A stretch of 64,000 nucleotides of DNA from Tenacibaculum aiptasiae (GTDB lineage Bacteria > Bacteroidota > Bacteroidia > Flavobacteriales > Flavobacteriaceae): positions 1-64,000 of the forward strand of contig NZ_WAAU01000031.1 in the NCBI RefSeq assembly GCF_008806755.1. Reading direction: 5' to 3'. The notes under the pieces were generated by a model. It was not told the origin of the DNA. It worked only from the letters and a program-made list of their open reading frames with translations, and did no database searches. Within the stretch, counting starts at the first letter, position 1. Every line of letters begins with the position of its first letter. Below, in pieces: positions 35,158-44,954 of the stretch. The translations under genes and the position numbers were made by a program.

Positions 35158-36609
35158 TTATTTTTCAAATAATACTACTGTTTCAATATGCGCTGTATGC
35201 GGAAATTGATCTACCAAGCTAATCTTTTTTAATTGATAGCCATTTTTAATTAACTCTTCTGTATCTCTAGCTTGAGTTGCTGGGTTACAAGATACATAAA
35301 CCATTCTATCTGCATTTAGATTTATGATTTTTTTAAGTGTTTTTGGAGCAATACCAGCACGTGCAGGATCTAAAATAATAGTTCTTATTTTGTTTTTAAA
35401 CTGTGGGTGTTCATTTAAGAATTTACCAACATCGGCTGCATAAAACTCTAACCCTTTTATATTATTTCTCTCAGCGTTTTTCTTAGCATCTTCAATGGCT
35501 GAGGCTACAATATCTACACCTACAATTTTGGTGTTATTGGCTTTTGAAGCTATTATTTGACCTATAGTTCCAGTTCCACAAAACAAATCCATAACAACGG
35601 TATTATCTACTGCATCCTTGTTCTCTAACGCATAATCAACAACTTTGGTATATAATTTTTCTGCAGATTTTGGGTTGGTTTGAAAAAAGCTTTTCATGCT
35701 TATTTCAAAATTTAAACCTAATAATTCTTCTACAATTTTATCTTTTCCAGTAACAAGACTAATACTTCCAGAAGTAGCAATAGTTCTATCTCCAATTTCA
35801 TCGTTAATAGTATGTAATAATCCTGCTAAACGATTTCCAAAAATGTCTTTTAATAAATTAGCGAAAGCTTGTAAGTCAAATTTAGGTAAATCATAAGAAG
35901 TTGTTACCAAATTAAATAATAGTTCATTTGTTTTATAAGATTTTCTAACAACAAAATATCTGAAGAATCCTTCTTTTTTTGGTCCGTGCCAAGGAGCTAA
36001 ACCAGTTTTTTCACAGTATTCTCTAATTACTTTTAAGTTATCTTCAACTTGAGCATCAAATAATCCAGAGTCTTTATCTAAATTATCTCCCATCCACCAA
36101 ACACCACGGCGTTTAAAACCTAGGGTGAAAAAATCATCATCTTTCTTATTAATTCTATCGTAACCAATAGCTGAAAATCCATATTCCATTTTGTTTCGAT
36201 AATGAAATACATTAGGAGAAGCAACGAATTCGTCAAATAAATCTTCTATATTTTCAACTTTACCAATTCGTTTAAATAAAGAAAGTGTACTTTCTTTTTT
36301 ATATTGATGTTGAAGATCAATAGGTAACTGAATATATGGAGCACCTGGGATATCTTGATATGGAACTTCTATTTCGTCTTCTGAATGTTTTATAACCTCT
36401 ACTAGTTTACATTCAGCATATTTCTTTTTCGACTTAACTACACGAGCTTTTACCAACTGTCCTGGTAAAGTGTTGGGAACAAAAACAACAAAAACTCCTT
36501 CTTCTGAGCGAATTCTTCCAATTCCTTTTCCTCCAAAGGCATAATCTTCAATTAAAATTTCTATTGTTTCGTTTCTTTTAACAAACTTATTTCGTTCTCT
36601 ACGTGGCAT
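35158..36609 (-). CDS. rlmD: 23S rRNA (uracil-1939-C5)-methyltransferase RlmD
   Basis: A 483-residue TrmA/RumA-type enzyme. The TRAM domain (about 10-65), SAM motif VVMDLFCGTGTIGQIIA, catalytic ILDPARAGIAPKTL and nucleophile VYVSCNPATQARD are all present. In E. coli RlmD four cysteines bind a [4Fe-4S] cluster; here the corresponding stretch reads EVPYQDIPGAPYIQLPID with no cysteine cluster, so the protein is probably cluster-free. It is the first gene of the operon with DUF6452 and DUF6048, with a TAATTTTG box before it. Confidence 0.92.
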   Translation of the reverse strand: MPRRERNKFVKRNETIEILIEDYAFGGKGIGRIRSEEGVFVVFVPNTLPGQLVKARVVKSKKKYAECKLVEVIKHSEDEIEVPYQDIPGAPYIQLPIDLQHQYKKESTLSLFKRIGKVENIEDLFDEFVASPNVFHYRNKMEYGFSAIGYDRINKKDDDFFTLGFKRRGVWWMGDNLDKDSGLFDAQVEDNLKVIREYCEKTGLAPWHGPKKEGFFRYFVVRKSYKTNELLFNLVTTSYDLPKFDLQAFANLLKDIFGNRLAGLLHTINDEIGDRTIATSGSISLVTGKDKIVEELLGLNFEISMKSFFQTNPKSAEKLYTKVVDYALENKDAVDNTVVMDLFCGTGTIGQIIASKANNTKIVGVDIVASAIEDAKKNAERNNIKGLEFYAADVGKFLNEHPQFKNKIRTIILDPARAGIAPKTLKKIINLNADRMVYVSCNPATQARDTEELIKNGYQLKKISLVDQFPHTAHIETVVLFEK

Positions 36610-36632
36610 TGTAAACTATAATTTATGGTTTG

Positions 36633-36640
36633 CAAAATTA
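36633..36640 (-). promoter_or_regulatory. -7 box of the rlmD operon
   Basis: The minus strand reads TAATTTTG 23 bases before the start; a TTTG lies 16 bases upstream and may be the -33 element. Confidence 0.55.
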
Positions 36641-36746
36641 GGAAAAGATATGGTTTCAAATACTTTTAACTCAAACTTAAATTTCTATTTTTAAAAAGAA
36701 AATTGAACCTTTTAACTTTTCATACGTCTATGAGATGTAATTGATA

Positions 36747-37292
36747 ATGAAAAAATTGAATAATATTACTGATAAAGATTTGATTTTAGCCTATAAAGAA
36801 GGAAATCAAAAAGCGTTAACAGCCTTAGTAAAAAAATGGCATGTTCAATTTTGTAAGCTTGCTTTTTGGTATGTAAAAGACCGTGATATAGCTAAAGATG
36901 TAGCTCAAGAAAGTTGGCAGGTTATTATAAGAAAGTTGGGAGAACTTGAAAATCCTAATCGGTTTAAAAGTTGGGCAATTAGTATTGTAAATAGAAAGGC
37001 GATTGATTGGTTAAGAGCAGATAAAAGAGTATTGGATAAATACCAAAAATATTACAATGAGCATAGAAAAGAAGTTATTTCAATTGAGGTTAGTGAAGAA
37101 GAAAAGTTGAAAAGTAGTTTGTTAAAAGCAATTCAGAAATTATCAATAGAACAACAGATGGTTGTTAAGTTATTTTATACTGAGTCGTATTCACTTAAAG
37201 AAATAAGTAAACTTTTAGATATATCGGTTGGAACAGCAAAGTCAAGGTTGTTTCATGCAAGAGAAAAATTAAAGAAAATAATAAAAACATAA
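36747..37292 (+). CDS. ECF-type RNA polymerase sigma factor
   Basis: A 181-residue sigma-70 family protein. Region 2 has FCKLAFWYVKDRDIAKDVAQESWQ and region 4 has LSIEQQMVVKLFYTESYSLKEISKLLDISVGTAKSRLFHAREKLKK. The ATG at 36747 is preferred over a TTG at 36741. It lies 4 bases before a small membrane protein (DUF6768) that probably acts as its anti-sigma or accessory partner. Target genes are not predictable here. Confidence 0.93.
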   Translation: MKKLNNITDKDLILAYKEGNQKALTALVKKWHVQFCKLAFWYVKDRDIAKDVAQESWQVIIRKLGELENPNRFKSWAISIVNRKAIDWLRADKRVLDKYQKYYNEHRKEVISIEVSEEEKLKSSLLKAIQKLSIEQQMVVKLFYTESYSLKEISKLLDISVGTAKSRLFHAREKLKKIIKT

Positions 37293-37296
37293 AATT

Positions 37297-37680
37297 ATGG
37301 AGAAATCAGAAGATATTGACAAATTAATAAAGGAAACCTTAACCGAAGAAGAGGCAAGATTTTATGAGGAATTAGATGAACAGAATGTTTTTCAAATGAT
37401 TGGTGGGTTGTTTCAAGGGAAGAATAAATGGATTATGGTTTTAATGAATATTATGACTTTAGTTTTCTTTGGACTTTTTATTTACTGTATTGTTCAGTTT
37501 TTTAATTCGGAAGCAACTAAAGATTTAATAAAATGGGGGGTAGGAACTATGATTTTCTTGTTAGGAGTAAGTATGTTAAAAATATTTGCTTGGATGCAAA
37601 TGGATAAAAATGCATTATTAAGAGAGATTAAAAGATTGGAGTTGCAGGTTTCTTCATTAGCTGGAAAAATATCGGAATAA
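37297..37680 (+). CDS. DUF6768 membrane protein, probable sigma-factor partner
   Basis: A 127-residue protein with an acidic helical N-terminus (MEKSEDIDKLIKETLTEEEA), two membrane helices at about 45-65 and 78-98 and a coiled-coil C-terminus (NALLREIKRLELQVSSLAGKI). Its position directly after the ECF sigma gene suggests it is a membrane partner controlling the sigma factor. It does not match the zinc anti-sigma (ZAS) cysteine pattern. Confidence 0.78.
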   Translation: MEKSEDIDKLIKETLTEEEARFYEELDEQNVFQMIGGLFQGKNKWIMVLMNIMTLVFFGLFIYCIVQFFNSEATKDLIKWGVGTMIFLLGVSMLKIFAWMQMDKNALLREIKRLELQVSSLAGKISE

Positions 37681-37750
37681 GATTTTAAATGCTCTGAATA
37701 TTTAGTAAATTGCAGAACTTTTTAGGGATGATTTCTTTCCCACGCTGAAT

Positions 37751-37769
37751 TTTCGAAACTTCTTCGAAA
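37751..37769 (+). promoter_or_regulatory. Candidate operator upstream of rocD
   Basis: TTTCGAA at 37751-37757 and TTCGAAA at 37763-37769 form an inverted repeat with a 5-base spacer; the core TTCGAAA also recurs with 11-base spacing, one helical turn. This is compatible with a dimeric regulator site, but no regulator is known. Confidence 0.35.
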
Positions 37770-37820
37770 GGATAAAGGTAGATAAGGAATGGTTATTTTA
37801 TAAATTTAAAATTATTAAAA

Positions 37821-39065
37821 ATGGCTGTTTTAGACCAATTAACTTCGCAACAAGCGATCGATTTAGAAAACAAACACGGAGCACATAACTATCACCCATT
37901 ACCAGTGGTTTTAAGTAAAGGTGAAGGAGTGTACGTATGGGATGTTGAAGGTAAGAAGTATTATGACTTTTTATCTGCTTATTCTGCAGTAAACCAAGGG
38001 CATTGTCATCCAAAAATTGTTGGAGCAATGGTAAATCAAGCGCAAACATTAACATTAACTTCTCGTGCATTTTACAATGACATGCTAGGAAGGTATGAAA
38101 AATTTGCAACTGAACTTTTTGGTTTTGACAAATTATTACCAATGAATACTGGTGCTGAAGCTGTTGAAACTGCTTTAAAGTTATGTAGAAAATGGGCTTA
38201 TGAAGTAAAAGGAATTGATGAAAATGATGCACAAATTGTAGTTTGTGAAAATAATTTCCACGGACGTACAACTACAATTATTTCGTTTTCTAATGATCCT
38301 GTTGCTCGTAAGAACTTTGGACCTTATACAAATGGGTTTATTAAAATAGAGTATAATAACTTAAAAGCTTTAGAAGAGGCTTTAGAAAGTGATAAAAATA
38401 TAGCTGGTTTCTTAGTTGAACCTATTCAAGGAGAAGCTGGAGTATATGTGCCATCTGAAGGATATTTAGCAGCTGCTAAGGCGTTATGTGAAAAGTATAA
38501 TGTATTATTTATAGCTGATGAAGTTCAAACAGGTATTGCACGTACGGGAAAAATGTTAGCGGTAGATCATGAAAATGTAAAACCAGACATTTTAATCTTA
38601 GGTAAAGCATTAAGTGGTGGAGCTTATCCGGTTTCTGGAGTATTAGCAAATGATAATATTATGAATGTTATTAAGCCAGGTAACCACGGTTCTACTTTTG
38701 GAGGAAATCCAGTTGCAGCAGCAGTTGCTATTGCAGCTTTAGAAGTTGTTAAAGAAGAAAGTTTAGCTGAAAATGCTGAGCGTTTAGGAAAGATTTTTAG
38801 AGAGGAAATAGGAGCATTTACTGAGCAAACAGATTTAGTAAATTCAGTAAGAGGTAAAGGATTGTTAAATGCAATTTTAATTAACGATACTGAAGAAAGC
38901 TCAACAGCTTGGGATATTTGTATTAAATTACGTGATAATGGTTTATTAGCTAAGCCAACTCACGGAAATATTATCCGTTTTGCACCACCATTAGTAATGA
39001 ATGAGGAGCAATTACGTGATTGTATTTCTATTATAAAGAAAACAATTTCTGAGTTTAAGAAATAA
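37821..39065 (+). CDS. rocD: Ornithine aminotransferase
   Basis: PLP enzyme converting ornithine and 2-oxoglutarate to glutamate semialdehyde. The 414-residue class-III aminotransferase has [50 protein letters not shown] and the PLP-lysine segment [16 protein letters not shown]. The [12 protein letters not shown] near the end is typical. A TTCGAAA direct/inverted repeat lies 50 bases upstream. The call as RocD and not acetylornithine aminotransferase rests on the N-terminal [19 protein letters not shown] and overall similarity. Confidence 0.93.
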   Translation: MAVLDQLTSQQAIDLENKHGAHNYHPLPVVLSKGEGVYVWDVEGKKYYDFLSAYSAVNQGHCHPKIVGAMVNQAQTLTLTSRAFYNDMLGRYEKFATELFGFDKLLPMNTGAEAVETALKLCRKWAYEVKGIDENDAQIVVCENNFHGRTTTIISFSNDPVARKNFGPYTNGFIKIEYNNLKALEEALESDKNIAGFLVEPIQGEAGVYVPSEGYLAAAKALCEKYNVLFIADEVQTGIARTGKMLAVDHENVKPDILILGKALSGGAYPVSGVLANDNIMNVIKPGNHGSTFGGNPVAAAVAIAALEVVKEESLAENAERLGKIFREEIGAFTEQTDLVNSVRGKGLLNAILINDTEESSTAWDICIKLRDNGLLAKPTHGNIIRFAPPLVMNEEQLRDCISIIKKTISEFKK

Positions 39066-39087
39066 TAAACTTAGAAATGATTGAAAT

Positions 39088-39118
39088 AAAAAAGAGCGAT
39101 TTTAAATCGCTCTTTTTT
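39088..39118. terminator. Bidirectional terminator between rocD and the helicase gene
   Basis: A near-perfect 15-bp stem (six A, GAGCGATTT and its complement around one T) has T tracts on both strands. Confidence 0.85.
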
Positions 39119-39125
39119 ATTTGTT

Positions 39126-42098
39126 TTAACTTACCATTTCATGCACATGTAAATGCTTTTTTAATACTCCCGAAGGTGTGTTTTTTGTTTCGTCAAAAAT
39201 TCGAGTGTCACCAAATAGTATAAAACTTTCTTTTGCTCTTGAAACAGCAACATTTAACATGTTAGGCTTGTTATCTTTTTCAAAGAACATGGTGCCTTCA
39301 TCTTCATTAGAGTATACAGAACTGAATAATATGATATTACGTTCAGCACCTTGTAATGCGTGCACTGTTCCTAGTTTAATATCGTTAACTTTATAACCAG
39401 CTTCACTTAAAGCTTTTGAAAGTTCTCCTTTTTGACTTGCGAATGGCGTGATAATTCCTAATTGCTTTTCAATAGTATCTACACCATAAGCTTTTTGGAT
39501 AGTTTCCTTATTTTGTTGTAACCAAGTTATGATAGCGTTTACTTCTTTTATGTTACGACGGCTATTGTATTTACGTTCACTAACTCCTTCAACATGATAA
39601 GCAACCATAGGAGGAAAGGCTTGAGTATCTTTTGTTTTTCCTTTCATAGGTTTTAAAATACCATTGTAAGCTAATTCGTTACAGAAATCAATAATTTCAT
39701 CGTTACATCTTCTGTGTTCTAATAAAACTAATCCTTGTTCTTTTTCTTCCTTTAAAGGAGTTTCATACTCACAAGCATTTTGAGCCATTCTCATAATACT
39801 TCCACTTGAAGCTAAAAAACCAATATCACTTAAATAGTTAGTGTCGTTTTTATTTTCAAGCATATTTAGGCTAGTTAAGTTTCCTACATCAATTCTTTCA
39901 GGAATAGACCATATGGGTTCAATTTGCTTTAAGTCGCCAACAACAAAGGCTTTTTTAGCTAAAGAAAACATAGGGATACTAACCTCAGGAGTTACTTGCC
40001 CAGCTTCATCAATAATTAATAAATCTAAAAAATTATATAACGGTAGGTATTCAAAAACAGGTTTTCCGTATTCGTTTTCTCCTTGGAATTGACTAAATAA
40101 GAAATGCGTTGGAGCCATATAAAAAGTGGCCACAAAACAAGGTGTTAACATAGCTCTACGTTTCCATTTTGCTTGAATAGCCAATTCTCCAGTACCTCTT
40201 TCTGTATCGTTTTCTATAGCATCTTGAGTTTCTAATAGCCAACGAGCTTCCCAATAATGGGTTGCTAAAAGAAAAGCTTTATGACGTAAGTTAACGTCTA
40301 ATTCATCGTAATAAAAACGATTGCTTTTATCAGTCGAATTTAACTTCTCATATTCATTATCCCACATCAGTGTTTCATTAGTAGAAGGAAAGCCTTGAAT
40401 ATTGTTTTCATACTTCCAATTCTTTAGTTTTAGGTGAGATTGAAGAATTAAATTAAAGTTGTTAATACTTTCTTTTAAAAATGAAACAGTTCTATTTTGA
40501 TTGTTAAATGTAAATTCATCCATTTTAAAGATGCAGTCTTCAGTATTTGAAGAACTACCAATACTAAAGTACTGCTGTACTTTAGCTTTGAAATCGATGT
40601 CTTTCGATGCATTTTTTAAATTGGTTATAATGGTTCTCCATTCTTGAATTTTCCCAATTTTAAAATCATCTTTATCTATAAAATCACTTTCATTTAAAAG
40701 GATACTGTTTATACTTTCTATAGAATTGATATAGTTTTCAGAAAATTCAACTCCATCAATTAGAATGTCTTCTATAGCTATAATTTCATCTTGTAAATGA
40801 TTACAAGCATCTTCAAGAGAATTTGAAGATACATCAAAGTAATTACAGTAATTAGTAAGGAAATAGTAAGCTGCTTCTTGTATATAATCTTCATTTTCTA
40901 AATTACACAAGGTACCTTCATGTTTGAAAAGATTTCCTTTTAAGAAATTAATTCCTTTTAAAGTTTTTTCACTTTTAGAATTAGAAGGTAGGTAGGTGGC
41001 ATATCCATTAAAATCTGGAATCCAGCGTTCAGATAAACCTTCCATAGTACTTTTTGAATTGATAAAACTATCAATAATGTTAGTTACTGCTTGGTTATTG
41101 TTAGAACAAGCCACAATAACAGGCGCATCTTCACCTCTAATGGCTGCTTTTACAAATTCCGTAGCAACTAAACTTTGTAGTAATGTAGTTTTACCAGTTC
41201 CAGGAGGTCCGTTTACTGCTGTAACAGCATTTTCCTCAGCTACTAAATATGAAAGTAATGTTTTACGCTGACTAATAGATAAAGGAAATTCATTAGACAT
41301 TTGACCTAAATGTAAATGATTATAACTTAAATACTCTTTATCTGTAATAGCTTGTCTTCTTTCTCTTACATAAGGACTAATTATTTTTGAAAGAGCTGGA
41401 AGTTCTTCTTCATCTTTTAGTAAGTTTTCATAAAGAAAAAGAATACTTTTAGCAGTGGCAATTTTAGAACTTACAGCAAAGTAAGTAAGTTGATGTACAG
41501 TATTATAGCCTTCTGTTTTATAACTGTATAAATTATGACCTGTAACATCTAAAAAAACCTCATTGATATAATCCCAATATTCATTCCATGCAACTGGTTC
41601 ATCTTCATATTCAGGTTCTGGTTCTTCAATATTTTTAGCATCTAAAATGGTGTCTATTGATGAAAAAATAAAATCATTTTTTACATCAGCCATTGGAGTT
41701 AAATAGTTACGAACAATTAAAGGGAATATCTCTTTTGGAGCAGATAATTGTCCAGATCTATTAGCAACAACCGTTATCCAAAAAGGATGTATGGTTCTAT
41801 TTTTATATTTGGGATTTTCTGTTTGATATGTTAAATGAAAAGGAGCTATAAGTATTTTAGTTTCTTCTACTTGATGCCATTTTGGGTCGTCTTTTTTGGT
41901 AACTCCTCTTAATCTGTTAATTCTTCTTTCTTCAACATCTAACAATTCATTTACTTGTTTTGAATTGATTAGAGCATTACTCAAATCAGATGAGTTTTGA
42001 TGAAAAAGATTTTTAATTTTAGCAATATCTATTGCTAAGTTTTCACTATCAAATAAACTGTTTTTATAGTATTGTAACCAGTTTTTTTCGTTTGCCAT
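39126..42098 (-). CDS. UPF1-like superfamily 1 helicase (DNA2/NAM7-type AAA domains)
   Basis: A 990-residue protein. A Q-motif-like LSISQRKTLLSYL (about 274-286) precedes Walker A GPPGTGKTT (297-305). Walker B is LLIIDEAGQVTPEV, motif III is FVVGDLKQIEPIW, and the C-terminal RecA fold has LGIITPFASQKGELSKAL, TVHALQGAERNIILF and VAVSRAKESFILFGD. A long insertion of about 350 residues separates Walker A and Walker B and contains helical and acidic segments. The 290-residue N-terminus includes WITVVANRSG and is unassigned. It may unwind RNA or DNA; no defence-system partner is adjacent, and the gene is flanked by housekeeping genes. Confidence 0.88.
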   Translation of the reverse strand: MANEKNWLQYYKNSLFDSENLAIDIAKIKNLFHQNSSDLSNALINSKQVNELLDVEERRINRLRGVTKKDDPKWHQVEETKILIAPFHLTYQTENPKYKNRTIHPFWITVVANRSGQLSAPKEIFPLIVRNYLTPMADVKNDFIFSSIDTILDAKNIEEPEPEYEDEPVAWNEYWDYINEVFLDVTGHNLYSYKTEGYNTVHQLTYFAVSSKIATAKSILFLYENLLKDEEELPALSKIISPYVRERRQAITDKEYLSYNHLHLGQMSNEFPLSISQRKTLLSYLVAEENAVTAVNGPPGTGKTTLLQSLVATEFVKAAIRGEDAPVIVACSNNNQAVTNIIDSFINSKSTMEGLSERWIPDFNGYATYLPSNSKSEKTLKGINFLKGNLFKHEGTLCNLENEDYIQEAAYYFLTNYCNYFDVSSNSLEDACNHLQDEIIAIEDILIDGVEFSENYINSIESINSILLNESDFIDKDDFKIGKIQEWRTIITNLKNASKDIDFKAKVQQYFSIGSSSNTEDCIFKMDEFTFNNQNRTVSFLKESINNFNLILQSHLKLKNWKYENNIQGFPSTNETLMWDNEYEKLNSTDKSNRFYYDELDVNLRHKAFLLATHYWEARWLLETQDAIENDTERGTGELAIQAKWKRRAMLTPCFVATFYMAPTHFLFSQFQGENEYGKPVFEYLPLYNFLDLLIIDEAGQVTPEVSIPMFSLAKKAFVVGDLKQIEPIWSIPERIDVGNLTSLNMLENKNDTNYLSDIGFLASSGSIMRMAQNACEYETPLKEEKEQGLVLLEHRRCNDEIIDFCNELAYNGILKPMKGKTKDTQAFPPMVAYHVEGVSERKYNSRRNIKEVNAIITWLQQNKETIQKAYGVDTIEKQLGIITPFASQKGELSKALSEAGYKVNDIKLGTVHALQGAERNIILFSSVYSNEDEGTMFFEKDNKPNMLNVAVSRAKESFILFGDTRIFDETKNTPSGVLKKHLHVHEMVS

Positions 42099-42271
42099 GC
42101 TTATTTCTTATCGGTCAGAAATTTGTGTTTTTTTGGATAAGGGGAGGGCGAAAATAAAAGATTAAAATTGTTAAATCTGCTTTTTTAAAAGCTTTTTATT
42201 AACGAAAAAAAGGGAGTCTTTTTAGTCGTTTAATTTCCAGTGAAATAAATTAAAAGAATTTATTCTGTAAT

Positions 42272-42988
42272 TTATTGTTGTGCATAATAATGATAATCTT
42301 TAATAACAGTATTAATAAAATCCATAGGCTTCTGCTCAGTATGAATACCTGTTAATTCAATTATTTTTTGATGTAATTTTAGAATTACCTTATGGTTTCT
42401 TTTTCTTCTAGCATCATTAAATACACTTTTAATAGTATGTATGTCGCTATCTTTTAATAAAGAAACTTGTGTGTATGTAGGAGTGTAATTATTGTCAATA
42501 TCACTAGCAATAGTATCTTTTAAACTAATCCTTTTCTTTTCAGAAATTACTGTAGTTGCAGCAGCTAAATCGCCCAAGCGTTGTCCCTTCCCATTTAAAA
42601 GAATAGTTAAAACAGCGACAGAACCACTAGCCAAGGTAAAATCAATAACACGTAATAACCAACGTATCAAATAACTTCCAAATGTAGGTTTAGAACCATC
42701 TAGTTTTACCACACGAATTTGATTAAAATATTTACCAGGTGTTTGTCCATTCATTAAAACTTCAAAAATTAAACTATAGAAAAAGACAGGTAAACTAATA
42801 AGTGCCCATAAACTCATGTATTCCATACTTGGGGCTATGTCTAACATTCCCATAATAAGTATGATAATTATATAATAACCAATTATAAATAAAGCATCGA
42901 TTAAGTACGAACCTATTCTAGTGGTTATGTGAGCTACATTTTGATTTATAGAAATATTTTGTGCAGTTTCTATTTGAAAATTATCCAT
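42272..42988 (-). CDS. RDD family membrane protein
   Basis: A 238-residue protein with three membrane helices and the RDD signature spread over TRIGSYLIDALFIIGYYII, GQTPGKYFNQIRVV and RWLLRVIDF. The C-terminal 80 residues are soluble and charged. It is divergently transcribed from the SpoIIM-MoxR-DUF58 operon with a shared 119-base upstream region; this arrangement is common in flavobacteria as I recall, suggesting a role in the same envelope complex. Confidence 0.88.
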   Translation of the reverse strand: MDNFQIETAQNISINQNVAHITTRIGSYLIDALFIIGYYIIIILIMGMLDIAPSMEYMSLWALISLPVFFYSLIFEVLMNGQTPGKYFNQIRVVKLDGSKPTFGSYLIRWLLRVIDFTLASGSVAVLTILLNGKGQRLGDLAAATTVISEKKRISLKDTIASDIDNNYTPTYTQVSLLKDSDIHTIKSVFNDARRKRNHKVILKLHQKIIELTGIHTEQKPMDFINTVIKDYHYYAQQ

Positions 42989-43107
42989 TGATTAGTTTTT
43001 CAATTTTTTTTATTGTTGTTTCTTTAACTTTTTTTAGCTTAGCGAAGATAAAAAGATTCTATGATTAAAGAAATTGCACGAAAGAAAACTACTATTTTTC
43101 TTAAAAA

Positions 43108-44073
43108 ATGAGAGAAGCCGCTTTTGTAAATATGAACAAAGAAAAATGGCAACTTTTTGAAGATGTTTTATACAACAAAGCAGTTGTGTCCCCTGATAAA
43201 TTATCTGATTTATATGTTGAATTGACTGACGATTTAAGTTACGCTAAAACCTTTTATCCTAAAGGAAATACTGTAGTGTACTTGAATTCGATTGCTTCAG
43301 TAGCACATCAAAAAATATATAAAACCAAGAAGGAGAGTAAGAATAGATTCTTTAGTTTTTTTAAAACTGAATTTCCATTAATGTTTTATAAGCATCAAAA
43401 GCAACTATTGATTGCTTTTGTAGTATTTGCTTTTTTTACTCTGTGTGGAGCTTTTTCATCAGCAAACGATATTGATTTTGTACGACTTATTTTAGGTGAT
43501 AACTATGTAAATATGACGTTAGAAAACATAGAAAAAGGCGATCCTATGGCGGTTTACAAAAAAGCAAATGAATTAGATATGTTTATAGGTATTACAGTAA
43601 ACAACATAAGAGTGGCAATGTATGCTTTTGTTTTAGGAATGTTATTTTCTGTAGGAACTTTATATATAATGATGCAAAACGGAATTATGCTAGGTTCGTT
43701 TTTGTATTTCTTTTACGATAAAGGTTTATTATGGGAGTCTTCAAGAACCATTTGGATTCATGGAACTATAGAAATATCAGTAATTGTAATAGCAGGTTGT
43801 GCAGGTCTAGTTTTGGGTAACGGATTGTTATTTCCTAAAACATATTCTCGATTAGAATCTTTTAAAAGAAGTATGAAAGACGGATTGAAAATTATGGTAA
43901 GTACCATTCCTTTCTTCATCATAGCTGGTTTTTTAGAAGGTTTTGTAACGAGACATACTGAAATGCCAGACTGGTTAGCAGTTTTGATAATCTTGTCATC
44001 TTTGGCAATCATTATATTTTATTACATAATCTATCCAATACAAGTACATAAAAATCAATTAACAAATGACTAA
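43108..44073 (+). CDS. SpoIIM-like (DUF95) membrane protein
   Basis: A 321-residue protein with a soluble N-terminus of about 100 residues (MREAAFVNMNKEKWQLFEDVL) and five or six membrane helices. The segment ITVNNIRVAMYAFVLGMLFSVGTLYIMMQNGIMLG and HGTIEISVIVIAGCAGL are the stage-II-sporulation-M-like signature. In non-spore-formers this family accompanies MoxR/DUF58 operons. It overlaps the next gene by eight bases. Confidence 0.88.
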   Translation: MREAAFVNMNKEKWQLFEDVLYNKAVVSPDKLSDLYVELTDDLSYAKTFYPKGNTVVYLNSIASVAHQKIYKTKKESKNRFFSFFKTEFPLMFYKHQKQLLIAFVVFAFFTLCGAFSSANDIDFVRLILGDNYVNMTLENIEKGDPMAVYKKANELDMFIGITVNNIRVAMYAFVLGMLFSVGTLYIMMQNGIMLGSFLYFFYDKGLLWESSRTIWIHGTIEISVIVIAGCAGLVLGNGLLFPKTYSRLESFKRSMKDGLKIMVSTIPFFIIAGFLEGFVTRHTEMPDWLAVLIILSSLAIIIFYYIIYPIQVHKNQLTND

Positions 44074-44950
44074 AGAATATATAGAATTTAAAAAAGAAAG
44101 AGATTTAGGAAGTATTATTACTGATGCTTTTAAATTCATAAGGTTAGAAGGAAAGCCTTTTTTTAAAACAATAATGAAAGTATCTATTATTCCTATATTA
44201 TTAGCAATTGCATCTTTAATTTTTTACATGTATTCTGCTTCGAGTATGTTTTCAGGTTTAGATTTAGAAACACATTCTAATCCTACCCCTAACTTAGGCT
44301 TTGCAGGGGGAATGTTTTTATCAGCTATACTAATGTCTATTTTTTACTTAATAGCACTGGTTTATGTTAATTTGGCTGGTATGTATTATATAAAATCTTA
44401 TATAGACAATGAAGGAGTTGTAAAAGAAGATTATATTAAAGAGGAAATTAAATCGAAATTTTGGTCTTTTACAGGAATGCTTTTTTTAATGGGAATAATC
44501 TTTGTAGTTAGTGCTATGCTATGTTTTTTTCCGATTTTTTATACCATACCTGTTTTGTCTTTAACTGCTTCTATATTTGTATATGAAAATGTTTCTGCGA
44601 CAGATGCAGTTGGAAAAAGCTTTAACTTTATAAATGGTCATTTTTGGGAAACATTAGGAGTTGTAATTGTTGTTGGATTATTAGTTATGGTTTTAGGTTA
44701 TATATTCCAAATACCAGCTGCAATATATCAATTGATACAAGTAGGAATAGGGATTAGAGATCAAGATCCAACTCAGATTTTTAATATTTTTATGGACCCT
44801 ATCTTTTTAATTTTAACAATTGTAGCTTATATAGGTAGATTCTTTTTTTATTCTATAACATTAATAACAAACGTATTTATATACTTTGATATTAATGAGC
44901 AAAAAAACTTAACAGGAACAATTGAAAAAATAGATGGTTTAGGTCAATAA
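44066..44950 (+). CDS. Multi-pass membrane protein of the MoxR/DUF58 operon
   Basis: A 294-residue protein with about six membrane helices, beginning with a soluble EFKKERDLGSIITDAFKFIRLEGKPF. SVSATDAVGKSF-like sequence (residues about 175-190, YENVSATDAVGKSFNFING) is typical of DUF975-like or glycerophosphoryl-phosphodiesterase membrane domains. Function is unknown; neighbours suggest an assembly or stress-related envelope complex. It starts within the end of the SpoIIM-like gene. Confidence 0.75.
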   Translation: MTKEYIEFKKERDLGSIITDAFKFIRLEGKPFFKTIMKVSIIPILLAIASLIFYMYSASSMFSGLDLETHSNPTPNLGFAGGMFLSAILMSIFYLIALVYVNLAGMYYIKSYIDNEGVVKEDYIKEEIKSKFWSFTGMLFLMGIIFVVSAMLCFFPIFYTIPVLSLTASIFVYENVSATDAVGKSFNFINGHFWETLGVVIVVGLLVMVLGYIFQIPAAIYQLIQVGIGIRDQDPTQIFNIFMDPIFLILTIVAYIGRFFFYSITLITNVFIYFDINEQKNLTGTIEKIDGLGQ

Positions 44951-44954
44951 TATT

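Noticed and set aside
39126..42098. Anti-phage defence system around the UPF1-like helicase
   Set aside because: Neighbours are rocD and an RDD gene; no nuclease, methyltransferase or other defence partner is adjacent.
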